Part shown: in pieces, positions 24,019-32,542 of the stretch
Numbering within the stretch: the stretch's first letter is position 1
Layout of the letters: the number at the start of each line of letters is the position of its first letter
NCBI GenBank assembly: GCA_937890735.1
Contig: CALACZ010000075.1
Coordinates: 1 to 32,678 of the forward strand
DNA: 32,678 bases
From: an uncultured Bacillota bacterium
GTDB taxonomy: Bacteria > Bacillota > Clostridia > Oscillospirales > Oscillospiraceae
Direction: 5' to 3'
Program-made: the position numbers and the translations under genes
Notes under the pieces: model-generated
The model's input: only the letters and a program-made list of their open reading frames with translations
What the model was told of the DNA's origin: nothing
Databases searched by the model: none

Positions 24019-25692
24019 TTATTCCGCAGAAATGAGATAATAGTAGATCGGCTGACCGCCGGAGAGGAGGTTGATCTCCGCCTGCGGCGCAAGCTCTGCG
24101 AACAGCGCGGCGGTCTGCTCCGCATCCTCCTGCGGCGTATCCGCGCCGTAGAAGATGTTCACAAACTCCTTGCCCTCCGCGCCGACCTTTTCCGCCATCA
24201 TCCGCAGCAGCGCGTGCAGGTCGCGGCTCGTGCCCATCAGCGCGCCGTTGCAAAGCGCCAGATAGTCGCCCTCGGCGATCTGATGCCCGTCAAAGTCGGA
24301 GTCGCGCGCGGCGTAGGTGATCTGCATGGTCGTGACGGTGTCGAGGCAGTCCGACATCGCGGCGGTGTTGTCCTCCGCCGGGAGGGACGGATCAAAGTTC
24401 AGCATCGCGGTGATGCCCTGCGGCACGGTCTTGCTGGCGATGACGATGACCGGCTTGTCCGCCAGCTCGGCAGCCTGCTGCGCGGCAAGGATGATATTTT
24501 TGTTGTTCGGCAGAACGAACACCGTTTCCGCCGGGGTCAGCTCCACGGCGCGCAGGATGTCCTGCGTGGAGGGATTCATGGTCTGCCCGCCCTCCACGAT
24601 CTGATCGACGCCGAGGTCGCGGAACACATCCGCAAGCCCCGCGCCCGCGCACACCGCGACCACGCCGTATTCCTTCGTGATCTCAACGGCTGCGCCCTCC
24701 TGCGCCTCCAGCTCCTGCTCGATCTGTTCCAGATCGTCGGTGGAGCGCGCGGCGCGTCCGGCGGCAAGATCGTCGTGCTGCATCCGCATATTTTCGATCT
24801 TTGCCAGCTCCAGCGTGCCGTATTTCTGCGCCTCGCTCAGCGCGTCGCCGGGGATATTGGTATGGACATGGACCTTGAACGCCTCGTCGTCCTCGCCGAT
24901 GACAAGGCTGTCGCCGATGCCGTCGAGGAAATGGCGCAGCGGCTCGAGCGAAACGTCCTTGAACTTGCGCACGATGAACACCGTGTCGAACGCGAAGGTA
25001 ATATCCTCCGAGTCAAACTGGGCAAAATCCGCCTGCTCGTTCACCGCCGCGTGATCCACGGTGCTGACAACGTCATTGCCGCGCAGGGAGGAGAGCATTG
25101 CCTCCAGAATGACCACAAAGCCCATGCCGCCCGCGTCCACAACGCCGGCTTTTTTGAGCACCGGGTTCTGATTGACGGTATTTTCAAGCGCCGCGCGGGC
25201 AGTTTCGATCGACTGCTCCACAACGTACTCAATATCGGCGCAGTTGTCTGCCAGCGCGCGCGCCGCGTCGGCGGTCAGGCGCGAGACGGTGAGGATCGTG
25301 CCCTCGGCGGGCTTCATGACCGCCTTGTAGGCAGCGTCCACGCCCGTGGTGAGCGCGGCGGCAAAATCGCGACCGTCCGCGCTGAGCTTGCCCTTCCAGG
25401 CGCTTGAAAACCCGCGGAACAGCAGCGAAAGGATGACGCCGGAGTTCCCGCGCGCCCCGCGCAGCAGGGCAGAAGCGGTCATATCCGCAGCTTTTGTCAG
25501 AGTAATATCCTGCGGCGCTTTGGAAAGATCGGTCGCGGCAGCGCCGAGCGTCATGCCCATGTTCGTGCCGGTATCGCCGTCGGGCACGGGAAACACGTTC
25601 AGCTCGTTGATCTTCTGGCAGTTGTTATCGACCGCCGCAGCTGCGCTGCAGATCAGCCGGCGGAAAGATGCGCCGTCAATGGTCTGAATCAA
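24019..25692 (-). CDS. fakA: Fatty acid kinase ATP-binding subunit, FakA/YloV (DAK2 domain)
   Basis: FakA phosphorylates fatty acids held by a FakB protein, giving acyl-phosphate for phospholipid synthesis. The 557-residue protein has the usual length and order. An N-terminal DhaL/DAK2 kinase domain (about 1-200) carries NVFPVPDGDTGTNMG (32-46), whose aspartates bind Mg-ATP, then LLRGARGNSGVILS and VDAGGMGFVVILEA. A middle domain has VHVHTNIPG, and a C-terminal EDD-like domain (about 330-557) has VFVLPNNKNIILAAQQAAEL. The start is a TTG at 25692 with GGAGGTG 7 nt upstream. YloU (Asp23 family) lies 35 nt upstream, the common arrangement in Firmicutes. No fakB (DegV family) gene is in the window. 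Confidence 0.94.
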   Translation of the reverse strand: MIQTIDGASFRRLICSAAAAVDNNCQKINELNVFPVPDGDTGTNMGMTLGAAATDLSKAPQDITLTKAADMTASALLRGARGNSGVILSLLFRGFSSAWKGKLSADGRDFAAALTTGVDAAYKAVMKPAEGTILTVSRLTADAARALADNCADIEYVVEQSIETARAALENTVNQNPVLKKAGVVDAGGMGFVVILEAMLSSLRGNDVVSTVDHAAVNEQADFAQFDSEDITFAFDTVFIVRKFKDVSLEPLRHFLDGIGDSLVIGEDDEAFKVHVHTNIPGDALSEAQKYGTLELAKIENMRMQHDDLAAGRAARSTDDLEQIEQELEAQEGAAVEITKEYGVVAVCAGAGLADVFRDLGVDQIVEGGQTMNPSTQDILRAVELTPAETVFVLPNNKNIILAAQQAAELADKPVIVIASKTVPQGITAMLNFDPSLPAEDNTAAMSDCLDTVTTMQITYAARDSDFDGHQIAEGDYLALCNGALMGTSRDLHALLRMMAEKVGAEGKEFVNIFYGADTPQEDAEQTAALFAELAPQAEINLLSGGQPIYYYLISAE

Positions 25693-25727
25693 GTTAGAAC
25701 ACCTCCGTGTTGCGCAAATGGCGCGCG

Positions 25728-26081
25728 TTAGTCAGTCGTGATAGAGTCAACGAAAACGTTGACGGCGCGCACCTGCGTGCCGGTGGATTTGGAGACAAAA
25801 TAGCGGACCTCATTGATGATGGAGTCGCTGATGGCGCAGATATTGACGCCCCGGTCGATCATGATATGCAGATCGATGGAGATCGAGCCGTCGTCATGGA
25901 ACAGAACGCGCACACCCTTGCGCATCGCCTCGCGGCGCAGCAGGTGCACCAGACCGTCGGTCATGGAGCGCACCGCCATGCCCTTTACGCCGAAGCAGTT
26001 CGACGCGGCATAGCCGGCAATGCTGGTATAAACGTCGCTTTCCACCGCGATCACGCCGCGGCTGGTTTTCTGACGGATCAT
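25728..26081 (-). CDS. Asp23/Gls24 family protein, YloU-like
   Basis: A 117-residue cytoplasmic protein of the Asp23 (alkaline shock) family, in the YloU branch that is nearly always next to fakA. Motifs include GVIAVESDVYTSIAGYAASN near the start and VDLHIMIDRG-like ISIDLHIMIDRGVNICAI in the middle, followed by the C-terminal beta strand QVRAVNVFVDSI. AGGAGG precedes the ATG at 26081; in-frame starts further upstream lie too near the promoter at 26136-26164. It is cotranscribed with fakA. Its role is not settled; links to cell-envelope and lipid homeostasis are suggested by this neighbour. Confidence 0.93.
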   Translation of the reverse strand: MIRQKTSRGVIAVESDVYTSIAGYAASNCFGVKGMAVRSMTDGLVHLLRREAMRKGVRVLFHDDGSISIDLHIMIDRGVNICAISDSIINEVRYFVSKSTGTQVRAVNVFVDSITTD

Positions 26082-26135
26082 GGAAATCCTCCTTTCGTTG
26101 GATGGAGAGTCAGGTTGTTTCACGGTTGTCATACT

Positions 26136-26164
26136 ATTGTAACGGTTTTGCGGCAAAAGTACAA
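26136..26164 (-). promoter_or_regulatory. Promoter of yloU-fakA
   Basis: TTGTAC (26164-26159), a 17-bp spacer and TACAAT (26141-26136) on the minus strand, located right after the terminator of the lipoprotein gene. Confidence 0.75.
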
Positions 26165-26167
26165 GTC

Positions 26168-26190
26168 AAAAAAAGGGTTTCAGCCTTTTT
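26168..26190 (-). terminator. Terminator overlapping the end of the lipoprotein gene
   Basis: On the minus strand AAAAAGG, loop CTGAAAC and CCTTTTT form a 7-bp A/T-rich stem with two further T. The stop codon TGA lies in the loop. The stem is weak in GC, so efficiency is uncertain. Confidence 0.6.
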
Positions 26191-27820
26191 CATAACCCGT
26201 CACGCCGTTATTTGTCATCCATTGGAGCTTTTCGCTCATCAGATAGTTCAGCGTATCCGTTTCCGCCCGTCCGCTGTCGGTCAGATACTCCCGCAGATGA
26301 AGCAGATCGTTGTACGTCAGGCAGGGATAGTCGCCCTCCACATAAGTACCGTCAGGCTGGATGCTGTAATAGAGATCATGATCCGGCATGACCCACTTAG
26401 CGCCGGTATCCTCGATCGCCAGCAGCATTCGATCGGCAAGGGCAAAAAGCTCTTCCCGCCCCAGAAGCTCCGCCGCGTGATACAGCGCCAGACATTCGCT
26501 GATCTGATGGTTGAGCGAGGTATGCGGCACGGTATGCTCGTTCGGATGCCAGTAGTCGGGAATCAGCCAGCCGCCGTTCTCTGTGTCAATGTGGTTCGTA
26601 TCCGCAAACTGGGTAAAAAACGCAAGATAACGGTCGATGGCGTCCTCAAACATATTGCCGCCGAATTTCTGTGCGGCGCGGATATAGAGCTCAAGCAACT
26701 CCGTATTGAAGCGTGTGTCATAAAAGCCTGCCCCGATGCCGTAGTAGCTTTGCAGCCATCCGCTGCCCGGCTCGGTCGCCCAATAGCCATAGCTGTTCTG
26801 CCGCTGCGCCATGGTGTCAAGCATCAGAATGGTGAGCGCGGGCGCTTCCTGACACGGCGGCGTGCGGCTCAGGAAGCCCCGGATGCAGTAGCACGCAGCG
26901 CAGCAGTAATAATAGTTCGTGCCGGTCGGTATGTAATTATAGGGAGACTCCCGGTAATAGCCCCCATAGCACCATAGCATACTGTCGTTATTCACATAGG
27001 ACACCCATGCCTTGGCGCAATTGCTGACGTCCCAGTTCATGATCTTATCCGGCGAGGTCAGGATCAGCGCATCCGAAACGCGTCCCTCTTCCAAACCGTG
27101 ACCTGTTACCGTCAGCTGAAGCCCTTCTTCGGTCTGCGTGATATTCAGCGAACCATCCTGCTCCGGGAGATACTCCATGGAGTCGTTTTCACGCAGAACG
27201 ACCGTGCGCGGCAGGGCAAAGAAATAGGTCGTGCCGGGGTCAAGCTCCACAACGACGACCGGGGAGGAAAACGTCCCTTCGGCAAGCGTCTGGCAGACCC
27301 AGTCGCCGGACTCGTAGCTGTAATACCAGACAACGCCCGGTTCTGTGACCGTCTGGTCAAAAAAGCTACAGTCGCCGATGCCGGTCGCGCGGTAGGTATA
27401 TGCCGTTACGCCGTCCGAGACGCGATACTCCCGACCCTCGATCCGGCAGTCGCCCTGCTGTATCACAGCGGTATCGACCTCGGCGGTATATTGTTCGGAG
27501 ATCAGAACGCGTTCGGGAGCGTGCAGATCGTCAGCCTGCACAGGCTTTGCCTCGAGCGCCTGAACCCGATCAGGCTCGGGTTCAGGCGGTGATTCAGGCT
27601 CGGAATTTTTGCGGGGGGGGGTAGAATCTGGAAGCGATCCCGAAACAGGCTCCGCATCAGACGCTTGATTCGGCGCGGACGCCGGTGCTTCGGTGTTTTC
27701 CGCCACGGACGCAGACGCAGCGTCCGTCGGTACGGCGGGCGGCTGCTCTACGGACGAGCACGCGCAGAGCAGAGCCAGCGCCAGTGCGAAAACCGAAATG
27801 ACTATGAGCTTCTTTTGCAT
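26180..27820 (-). CDS. Lipoprotein of unknown function with toroid-like C-terminal domain
   Basis: I do not recognise a named family. The 546-residue protein has a lipoprotein signal peptide (lipobox ALLCACSS, lipidated cysteine near residue 20) and a long low-complexity linker rich in Ala, Ser, Pro and Glu (about 22-95). A beta-rich middle follows (about 100-265). The helical C-terminal half (about 270-546) has repeated aromatic and acidic motifs (SYGYWATEPGSGWLQSYYGI, NGGWLIPDYWHPN, HTSLNHQISECLALYHAAEL), reminiscent of alpha/alpha-toroid folds such as the glucuronyl C5-epimerase C-terminal domain or six-hairpin glycosidases. A Cys/Tyr cluster (NYYYCCAACYCIRG) is unusual. It starts 9 nt after the gpmI stop with AAGGATC, so it is cotranscribed. 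The linker contains nine C in a row, a slippage-prone tract. A role in surface glycan handling is a guess from fold only. Confidence 0.8.
   Translation of the reverse strand: MQKKLIVISVFALALALLCACSSVEQPPAVPTDAASASVAENTEAPASAPNQASDAEPVSGSLPDSTPPRKNSEPESPPEPEPDRVQALEAKPVQADDLHAPERVLISEQYTAEVDTAVIQQGDCRIEGREYRVSDGVTAYTYRATGIGDCSFFDQTVTEPGVVWYYSYESGDWVCQTLAEGTFSSPVVVVELDPGTTYFFALPRTVVLRENDSMEYLPEQDGSLNITQTEEGLQLTVTGHGLEEGRVSDALILTSPDKIMNWDVSNCAKAWVSYVNNDSMLWCYGGYYRESPYNYIPTGTNYYYCCAACYCIRGFLSRTPPCQEAPALTILMLDTMAQRQNSYGYWATEPGSGWLQSYYGIGAGFYDTRFNTELLELYIRAAQKFGGNMFEDAIDRYLAFFTQFADTNHIDTENGGWLIPDYWHPNEHTVPHTSLNHQISECLALYHAAELLGREELFALADRMLLAIEDTGAKWVMPDHDLYYSIQPDGTYVEGDYPCLTYNDLLHLREYLTDSGRAETDTLNYLMSEKLQWMTNNGVTGYEKG
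27613..27621 (-). repeat. C9 homopolymer tract inside the lipoprotein gene
   Basis: Nine consecutive G on the plus strand (C on the coding strand) encode part of STPPR at about residues 66-69, in the disordered linker right after the signal peptide. A change of one base would cut the protein to a short peptide. Tracts of this length are slippage-prone and act as phase-variation switches in other bacteria. Confidence 0.9.
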
Positions 27821-27829
27821 GATCCTTCG

Positions 27830-29398
27830 TCAGATCATACTGGGCTGCCAGCACGCAGGCGCTTTGAGCCCCATCATGGTCACGATGGTCGGTGCAACGT
27901 TTGCGAGCCCGTAATGCCCGTCGTGGATGACGTACTTTGTATCCGGGTCATAGATGATGAACGGCACGGGGTTCAGCGAATGCGCCGTGCGGACGCTCGT
28001 CTTGCCCTTCTTCGTTTCGGTCATCTGGTCGGCGTTGCCGTGGTCGGCGGTCACGAGGACGGTGTAGCCGTACTTGTCAGCCGCTTCGATCACGCGCCCG
28101 ACGCTCGCGTCCACGCACTCCATGGCTTTGATCACGGCGCTCATCACGCCCGTGTGACCGACCATGTCGCCGTTGGGGTAGTTGCAGCGCAGGAAATCAT
28201 AATCATGCGACGCCATGGCGGCGACGAGCTTGTCGGTGATCTCCTTCGACTTCATCGCCGGCTCCTGATCGAACGGGATGATGTCGGACGGGACTTCCTC
28301 GTACGTTTCGAGCTTTTCGTCCACCTTGCCGGAGCGGTTGCCGTTCCAGAAGTAGGTGACATGCCCGAACTTCTGCGTTTCGGATATGGCATACTCGCGC
28401 ACGCCCGCTTTGCAGAGCACTTCGGTCAGCGTGTTCTTGATGACCGGCGGCTCAACGAGGTACTTCTGCGGGATGTGCAGGTCGCCGTCGTATTCCAGCA
28501 TACCGGCAAACAGCACGCCGGTATAGTCGCCGCGGTCAAACTTGTCAAAGTCCTTGCGGTCAAAGGCAAGGGAAATTTCCTGCGCGCGGTCGCCGCGGAA
28601 GTTAAAGAGGATGACGCTGTCTCCGTTTTCGATCTTCGCAACGGGTTTGCCGTCCCTTGCCACAACGAACGGCGGAAGATCCTGGTCGATCATGCCGGGA
28701 TTTTCGGCGCGGTAGGTCTCGATGGCGTCCTTTGCACTGGCAAACTGACGGCCCAGCCCCTGCACATGCGTGCGCCATCCCAGCTCGACCATGCCCCAGT
28801 TTGCCTCATAGCGATCCATGGTGATGACCATGCGCCCGCCGCCGGAGGCGATCTTGTATTCATGCGTGCTGTCAGACAGCTCCGCCAGCACGCTCTCAAG
28901 CTGCGCGACATAGTCCAGCGCGCTCGTCGCGGGCACGTCGCGCCCGTCGAGCAGGATGTGGCAGTAGACGCGGGCGATGTTCTGCTCCCGCGCGTGGCGC
29001 AGCATGGCGATGAGGTGCGAGATATTGGAATGGACGTTGCCGTCGGACAGCAGACCGATAAAATGCAGCGCCTTGCCGTTTTTCAGGCAGTTATCCGTCA
29101 GCTCCGTCCACGTTTTCGACGCGAACAGCGCGCCGTTTTCGATGGATTCCTGCACGAGCTTTGCGCCCTGCGAGTAGATCTGCCCGCAGCCGAGCGCATT
29201 GTGACCGACCTCGGAGTTGCCCATGTCGTTGTCACTGGGCAGACCCACGGCAGTGCCGTGCGCCTTGAGCCACGTCATCGGGCAGGTCGCCATCAGCTTA
29301 TCGAGCACCGGGGTGTTCGCCTGCGCGACTGCGTCGCCGCTGCCGCCGTCACCGCGTCCCACGCCGTCCATAATTACTAAAACGATCGGTTTTTTCAT
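27830..29398 (-). CDS. gpmI: 2,3-bisphosphoglycerate-independent phosphoglycerate mutase
   Basis: A manganese-dependent glycolytic enzyme that interconverts 3- and 2-phosphoglycerate. The 522-residue protein has the two-domain layout of the family. The phosphatase domain starts VLVIMDGVG with metal Asp11. DNDMGNSEVGHNALG holds the phosphoserine nucleophile S62. The transferase domain includes HILLDGRDVPATSALDYV and FNFRGDRAQEIS. The C-terminal metal motifs are CNYPNGDMVGHTG and VLVTADHGNADQM. Length and motifs are complete. GGAGGT lies 7 nt before the ATG at 29398; an in-frame ATG 30 nt upstream is close to the -10 box and not preferred. A promoter lies at 29440-29468. A lipoprotein gene follows after 9 nt, an odd partner for a glycolytic gene. 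Confidence 0.97.
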   Translation of the reverse strand: MKKPIVLVIMDGVGRGDGGSGDAVAQANTPVLDKLMATCPMTWLKAHGTAVGLPSDNDMGNSEVGHNALGCGQIYSQGAKLVQESIENGALFASKTWTELTDNCLKNGKALHFIGLLSDGNVHSNISHLIAMLRHAREQNIARVYCHILLDGRDVPATSALDYVAQLESVLAELSDSTHEYKIASGGGRMVITMDRYEANWGMVELGWRTHVQGLGRQFASAKDAIETYRAENPGMIDQDLPPFVVARDGKPVAKIENGDSVILFNFRGDRAQEISLAFDRKDFDKFDRGDYTGVLFAGMLEYDGDLHIPQKYLVEPPVIKNTLTEVLCKAGVREYAISETQKFGHVTYFWNGNRSGKVDEKLETYEEVPSDIIPFDQEPAMKSKEITDKLVAAMASHDYDFLRCNYPNGDMVGHTGVMSAVIKAMECVDASVGRVIEAADKYGYTVLVTADHGNADQMTETKKGKTSVRTAHSLNPVPFIIYDPDTKYVIHDGHYGLANVAPTIVTMMGLKAPACWQPSMI

Positions 29399-29439
29399 TT
29401 GTAGTACCTCCGAATTTGCTATATTCACATTTGGAGACT

Positions 29440-29468
29440 ATTCTACAACATTTTTCCGCATCTTACAA
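29440..29468 (-). promoter_or_regulatory. Promoter of gpmI and the lipoprotein gene
   Basis: TTGTAA (29468-29463), a 17-bp spacer and TAGAAT (29445-29440) on the minus strand, between the ATPase stop and the gpmI start. Confidence 0.72.
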
Positions 29469-29485
29469 TGCGTAAAATGTGAATT

Positions 29486-30340
29486 TTATTTTTTCAGCCG
29501 TGCGATGTGTTCCTCCGCCAGCGCGTGCACGCCCGCAAAATCGACGTGCGGGTTATAAAGCGCCTCCAGCTCGTCATGCAGCGCCTTTGCCTGCGCGAGG
29601 ATGGGGCAGACGCGCTCGCAGATCTCCGTGAGCTGCGCCTCCGCCGCCGTATCGCCCACGCGGCAGCACGCGCCGCTGTCCGGCAGGAAAAAGCCCTCCG
29701 AGCGCGCCGGGTGCAGGGCAGAGCGCAGGTCGATGAGGCGCCTTCCCAGCAGCACCGACGCCTCCGCGCGCGCTGCCAGCTCCCGCGCCGGCAGACGCTC
29801 CGCTTTCGCGGGCGTGAGGTCATACAGCCCCTCGCAGGTGATGGCGCGCGCAAAGCGTGGGATGGCGTGCTGCTGCCACGGCTCAGACTCCTCCGGCGCA
29901 GCCTCCGCCGCCAGCAGCGCATATGCCTCGCGGTAGCGCGATCTGTACGCGCTGTTTAAGGATACGATCAATGACAGCTTCGCCCGCACCGCCGCGATGT
30001 CGTAAAACTGCCCCAGATCGAGATACGCCCCAGCTGCCGCCGGATACGGAACGTCCAGAACGTGCGGCGCGGTGCCGTCCACATACCCCACGTTCCACGC
30101 CGGGACGCACACCGCGTCGAGCGAGTGCGGGTCGCCGGAGCAGCGCACGCGCTCGGCGACGAGTCCCGCCTCCTCCGCCGCGGCGGCGATCGTTTTCATA
30201 AATGTCGATTTGCCGCAGCCCGGTCCGCCCTTGATGACCCACAAAAACATCCCGCCGCGCGGCGGGCAGAAGCTGTCGTACAGCGAGTAAAACCCCCGCG
30301 CCGTGTTGCCGCCGAGAAAATAGTCCGTCATAGTCTGCAT
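29486..30340 (-). CDS. P-loop ATPase of unknown function
   Basis: A 284-residue cytoplasmic P-loop protein. The Walker A motif is GGPGCGKSTFMK (38-49), preceded by a FLGGNTARGFYSLYDS opening. CSGDPHSLDAV (67-77), NVGYVDGTAPHVLDVPYP (83-100) and LDLGQFYD are conserved in a clostridial family of hypothetical nucleotide-kinase-like ATPases; I recall members that are longer and carry two P-loops, but only one is seen here. A long helical stretch follows, and the C-terminus is helical (EHIARLKK). GGAGGG precedes the ATG. It lies between recG and gpmI; the terminator of recG abuts its ribosome site, so it depends on read-through or an unseen promoter. The biological role is unknown, perhaps sporulation related since such ATPases occur in spore formers. 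Confidence 0.8.
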   Translation of the reverse strand: MQTMTDYFLGGNTARGFYSLYDSFCPPRGGMFLWVIKGGPGCGKSTFMKTIAAAAEEAGLVAERVRCSGDPHSLDAVCVPAWNVGYVDGTAPHVLDVPYPAAAGAYLDLGQFYDIAAVRAKLSLIVSLNSAYRSRYREAYALLAAEAAPEESEPWQQHAIPRFARAITCEGLYDLTPAKAERLPARELAARAEASVLLGRRLIDLRSALHPARSEGFFLPDSGACCRVGDTAAEAQLTEICERVCPILAQAKALHDELEALYNPHVDFAGVHALAEEHIARLKK

Positions 30341-30351
30341 AATGACCCTCC

Positions 30352-30391
30352 TATAAAAATACTGCCGTGTACAAATCTATGTACACGGCAG
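30352..30391 (-). terminator. Terminator of recG, abutting the next ribosome site
   Basis: On the minus strand CTGCCGTGTACA, loop TAGATT and TGTACACGGCAG form a perfect 12-bp stem followed by TATTTTTAT and then AGGAGG of the ATPase gene. Confidence 0.92.
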
Positions 30392-30404
30392 GGAAGGTAT
30401 GCAG

Positions 30405-32474
30405 TTAATTGAGGGCAACGGGCGCAGTCTCGAACAGCACGCCGATGCGGCGCAGCAGCGGCGCGTATTCCGCGTCCTCCTGCCAGCCCGGCGCGCCGAG
30501 CGCCTGCGCCGCCGCCTGCTGCGCCTGCTCCAGCGTTTTCAGGTCCATCTCCAGTGCCGCCGCGCGCAGCAGCGGCAGACCGTGCTGGCGGCTGCCGAAA
30601 AAGTCGCCCGGACCGCGCAGCGCAAGGTCCTTCTGCGCGATGGCAAAGCCGTCGGACGAGCGGCAGAGCGTCCTCAGCCGCTCGAGCGTGTCCGGGTTTT
30701 TCGTGGACGAGACGAGCACGCAGTATGACTTGCGCGCCCCGCGTCCCACACGCCCGCGAAGCTGGTGGAGCTGGCTGAGCCCGAAGCGGTCAGCGTTTTC
30801 GATGAGGATGAGGTTCGCGTTCGGCACGTCCACGCCGACCTCGATGACCGTGGTGCACACGAGCACGTCGATCTCGTGCCGCGCAAAGCGCGCCATCACG
30901 TCCTCCTTGTCGCACGCCTTCATCTTGCCGTGCAGCAGCCCCACGCGAAGCTGCGGGAATACCGCCGCCTGAAGCGTCTGCGCCCAGACCTCGGCGGATT
31001 TGAGCGATTCCAGCTCGCTCTCCTCCACAGCGGGGCAGACAATGTACACCTGCCCGCCCTCGTCGCACTGCTTCTGCACAAAGGCGTTGAGGCGTCTGCG
31101 GTAGCTCTCGTCTACGAGGAACGTCTCCACCGGCTGCCGCCCCGGCGGCAGCTCGTCGATGGTCGAAACATCCAGCTCGCCGTAGGCAATCAGCGCCAGC
31201 GTGCGCGGGATGGGCGTTGCGGACATGACGAGCAGATGCGGGCTTTCACCCTTGCCGGACAGGCGCGCGCGCTGCGCCACGCCGAAGCGGTGCTGCTCGT
31301 CGGCGATGACCAGCCCCAGTTCGGCAAATTCCACGTCCGCTGTAATCAGCGCGTGCGTGCCCACCACGACCTGTGCTGTGCCGTCCGCGAGGCGCGCCTT
31401 GACCTCGCGCTTCTGCGCCGCCGTCATCGAGCCGGTCAGCAGCGCGACTGTCACGCCCAGCGGCGCGAGCAGCGCCGTGAGCGTTTTATAGTGCTGCTCG
31501 GCGAGAATTTCGGTGGGCGCCATGAGCGCGGTCTGCACGCCGCCGCGCGCTGCAAGAAATGCCGCCGCCGCCGCCACGGCGGTCTTGCCGCTGCCCACAT
31601 CGCCCTGCACCAGCCGGTTCATCGGCGTGCCGGAGGCGAGATCGTGCGTGATCTGCCCCAACACCTTTTCCTGCGCCGCCGTCAGCCGGTAGGGGAGCGC
31701 GGCGTAAAATTCCGGCAGCGCGCCGGAGCTGATCACGACCGCGTGCTGCACGCGCCGCTCCGACCGCACGAGCTGTAAGCCTGCCGAAAAGACAAAAAAC
31801 TCCTCAAATACCAGCCGCCGCCGCGCCTGCTGCAAGGCTGCGGCGTCCTGCGGCGTGTGCACCGTGCGATAGGCGGTCTGCGCGTCGCAGAGCCCATACT
31901 CCGCGCGCACGCTTTGCGGCAGCAGCTCGGGGAGCAGTTCGCAGCACGCGTCCAGCGCCTGCCGCACGCACTGGATGATCACATTGTTGGAAAGCCCCGC
32001 CGTGAGCGAGTAGATGGGAAACAGCCGCCCCGTGACCGTCCCGGCGCGCTCCGCCGGCTCAAAGACAGGATTCGTGACCTGCGCCGCGCCGTCGGCGTTC
32101 AGCGTGCCGTAAAAGCGGTAGCTCTCGCCGTAATGTAGGCTGTCCGCGAGATACGGGCGGTTAAAAAACACAAGCGTCAGCCGCCCCGTGGCGTCCGCCA
32201 CCTGCACGCGCGTAATATCCAGCCCCTTGCGGATGCGCGACAGGCGCGGCGACGAGACGACCATCGCCTCAAAGCACGCAGGTTCGTCGGGTCGGAGCTG
32301 CGCGATGTCGAGAAGGCGCGTGCGGTCCTCATAATCGCGGGGGAAGAAGGTCAGAAGGTCGTAGAGCGTGTGCACGCCCAGCTTTGCAAACAGCCCCGCC
32401 CGCACGGTGCTCACTCCGCGCAGCGCGCTTACCGGCGCATATAGATCGAGCGGCTGCTCATTCTGATTTGCCAC
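30405..32474 (-). CDS. recG: ATP-dependent DNA helicase RecG
   Basis: RecG is a superfamily 2 translocase that regresses stalled forks and migrates Holliday junctions. The 689-residue protein has the expected size. The N-terminal wedge/OB domain includes YDLLTFFPRDYEDRT and ITRVQVADATGRLTLVFFN. The motor has Walker A GDVGSGKTAVA (about 293), MAPTEILAEQH, the helicase box DEQHRFG, SATPIPRTLAL and a C-terminal helicase lobe with LHGKMK, TTVIEVGVDVPNA and QLHQLRGRVGRG. The region DGFAIAQKDLALRGPGDFFG is the RecG-specific C-terminal signature. The GTG at 32474 is chosen because AAGGGAG lies 8 nt upstream; a GTG at 32483 would overlap that site. A promoter at 32502-32530 precedes it. Confidence 0.97.
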   Translation of the reverse strand: MANQNEQPLDLYAPVSALRGVSTVRAGLFAKLGVHTLYDLLTFFPRDYEDRTRLLDIAQLRPDEPACFEAMVVSSPRLSRIRKGLDITRVQVADATGRLTLVFFNRPYLADSLHYGESYRFYGTLNADGAAQVTNPVFEPAERAGTVTGRLFPIYSLTAGLSNNVIIQCVRQALDACCELLPELLPQSVRAEYGLCDAQTAYRTVHTPQDAAALQQARRRLVFEEFFVFSAGLQLVRSERRVQHAVVISSGALPEFYAALPYRLTAAQEKVLGQITHDLASGTPMNRLVQGDVGSGKTAVAAAAAFLAARGGVQTALMAPTEILAEQHYKTLTALLAPLGVTVALLTGSMTAAQKREVKARLADGTAQVVVGTHALITADVEFAELGLVIADEQHRFGVAQRARLSGKGESPHLLVMSATPIPRTLALIAYGELDVSTIDELPPGRQPVETFLVDESYRRRLNAFVQKQCDEGGQVYIVCPAVEESELESLKSAEVWAQTLQAAVFPQLRVGLLHGKMKACDKEDVMARFARHEIDVLVCTTVIEVGVDVPNANLILIENADRFGLSQLHQLRGRVGRGARKSYCVLVSSTKNPDTLERLRTLCRSSDGFAIAQKDLALRGPGDFFGSRQHGLPLLRAAALEMDLKTLEQAQQAAAQALGAPGWQEDAEYAPLLRRIGVLFETAPVALN

Positions 32475-32501
32475 GGCGCACACTCCCTTCTATTTTCTAT
32501 C

Positions 32502-32530
32502 AGTATAATTTATAAAAAAGTAAAAAACAA
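32502..32530 (-). promoter_or_regulatory. Promoter of recG
   Basis: TTGTTT (32530-32525), a 17-bp spacer and TATACT (32507-32502) on the minus strand. Its -35 box sits at the edge of the palindromic element that closes the window. Confidence 0.7.
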
Positions 32531-32542
32531 GGCAGGACCGCG

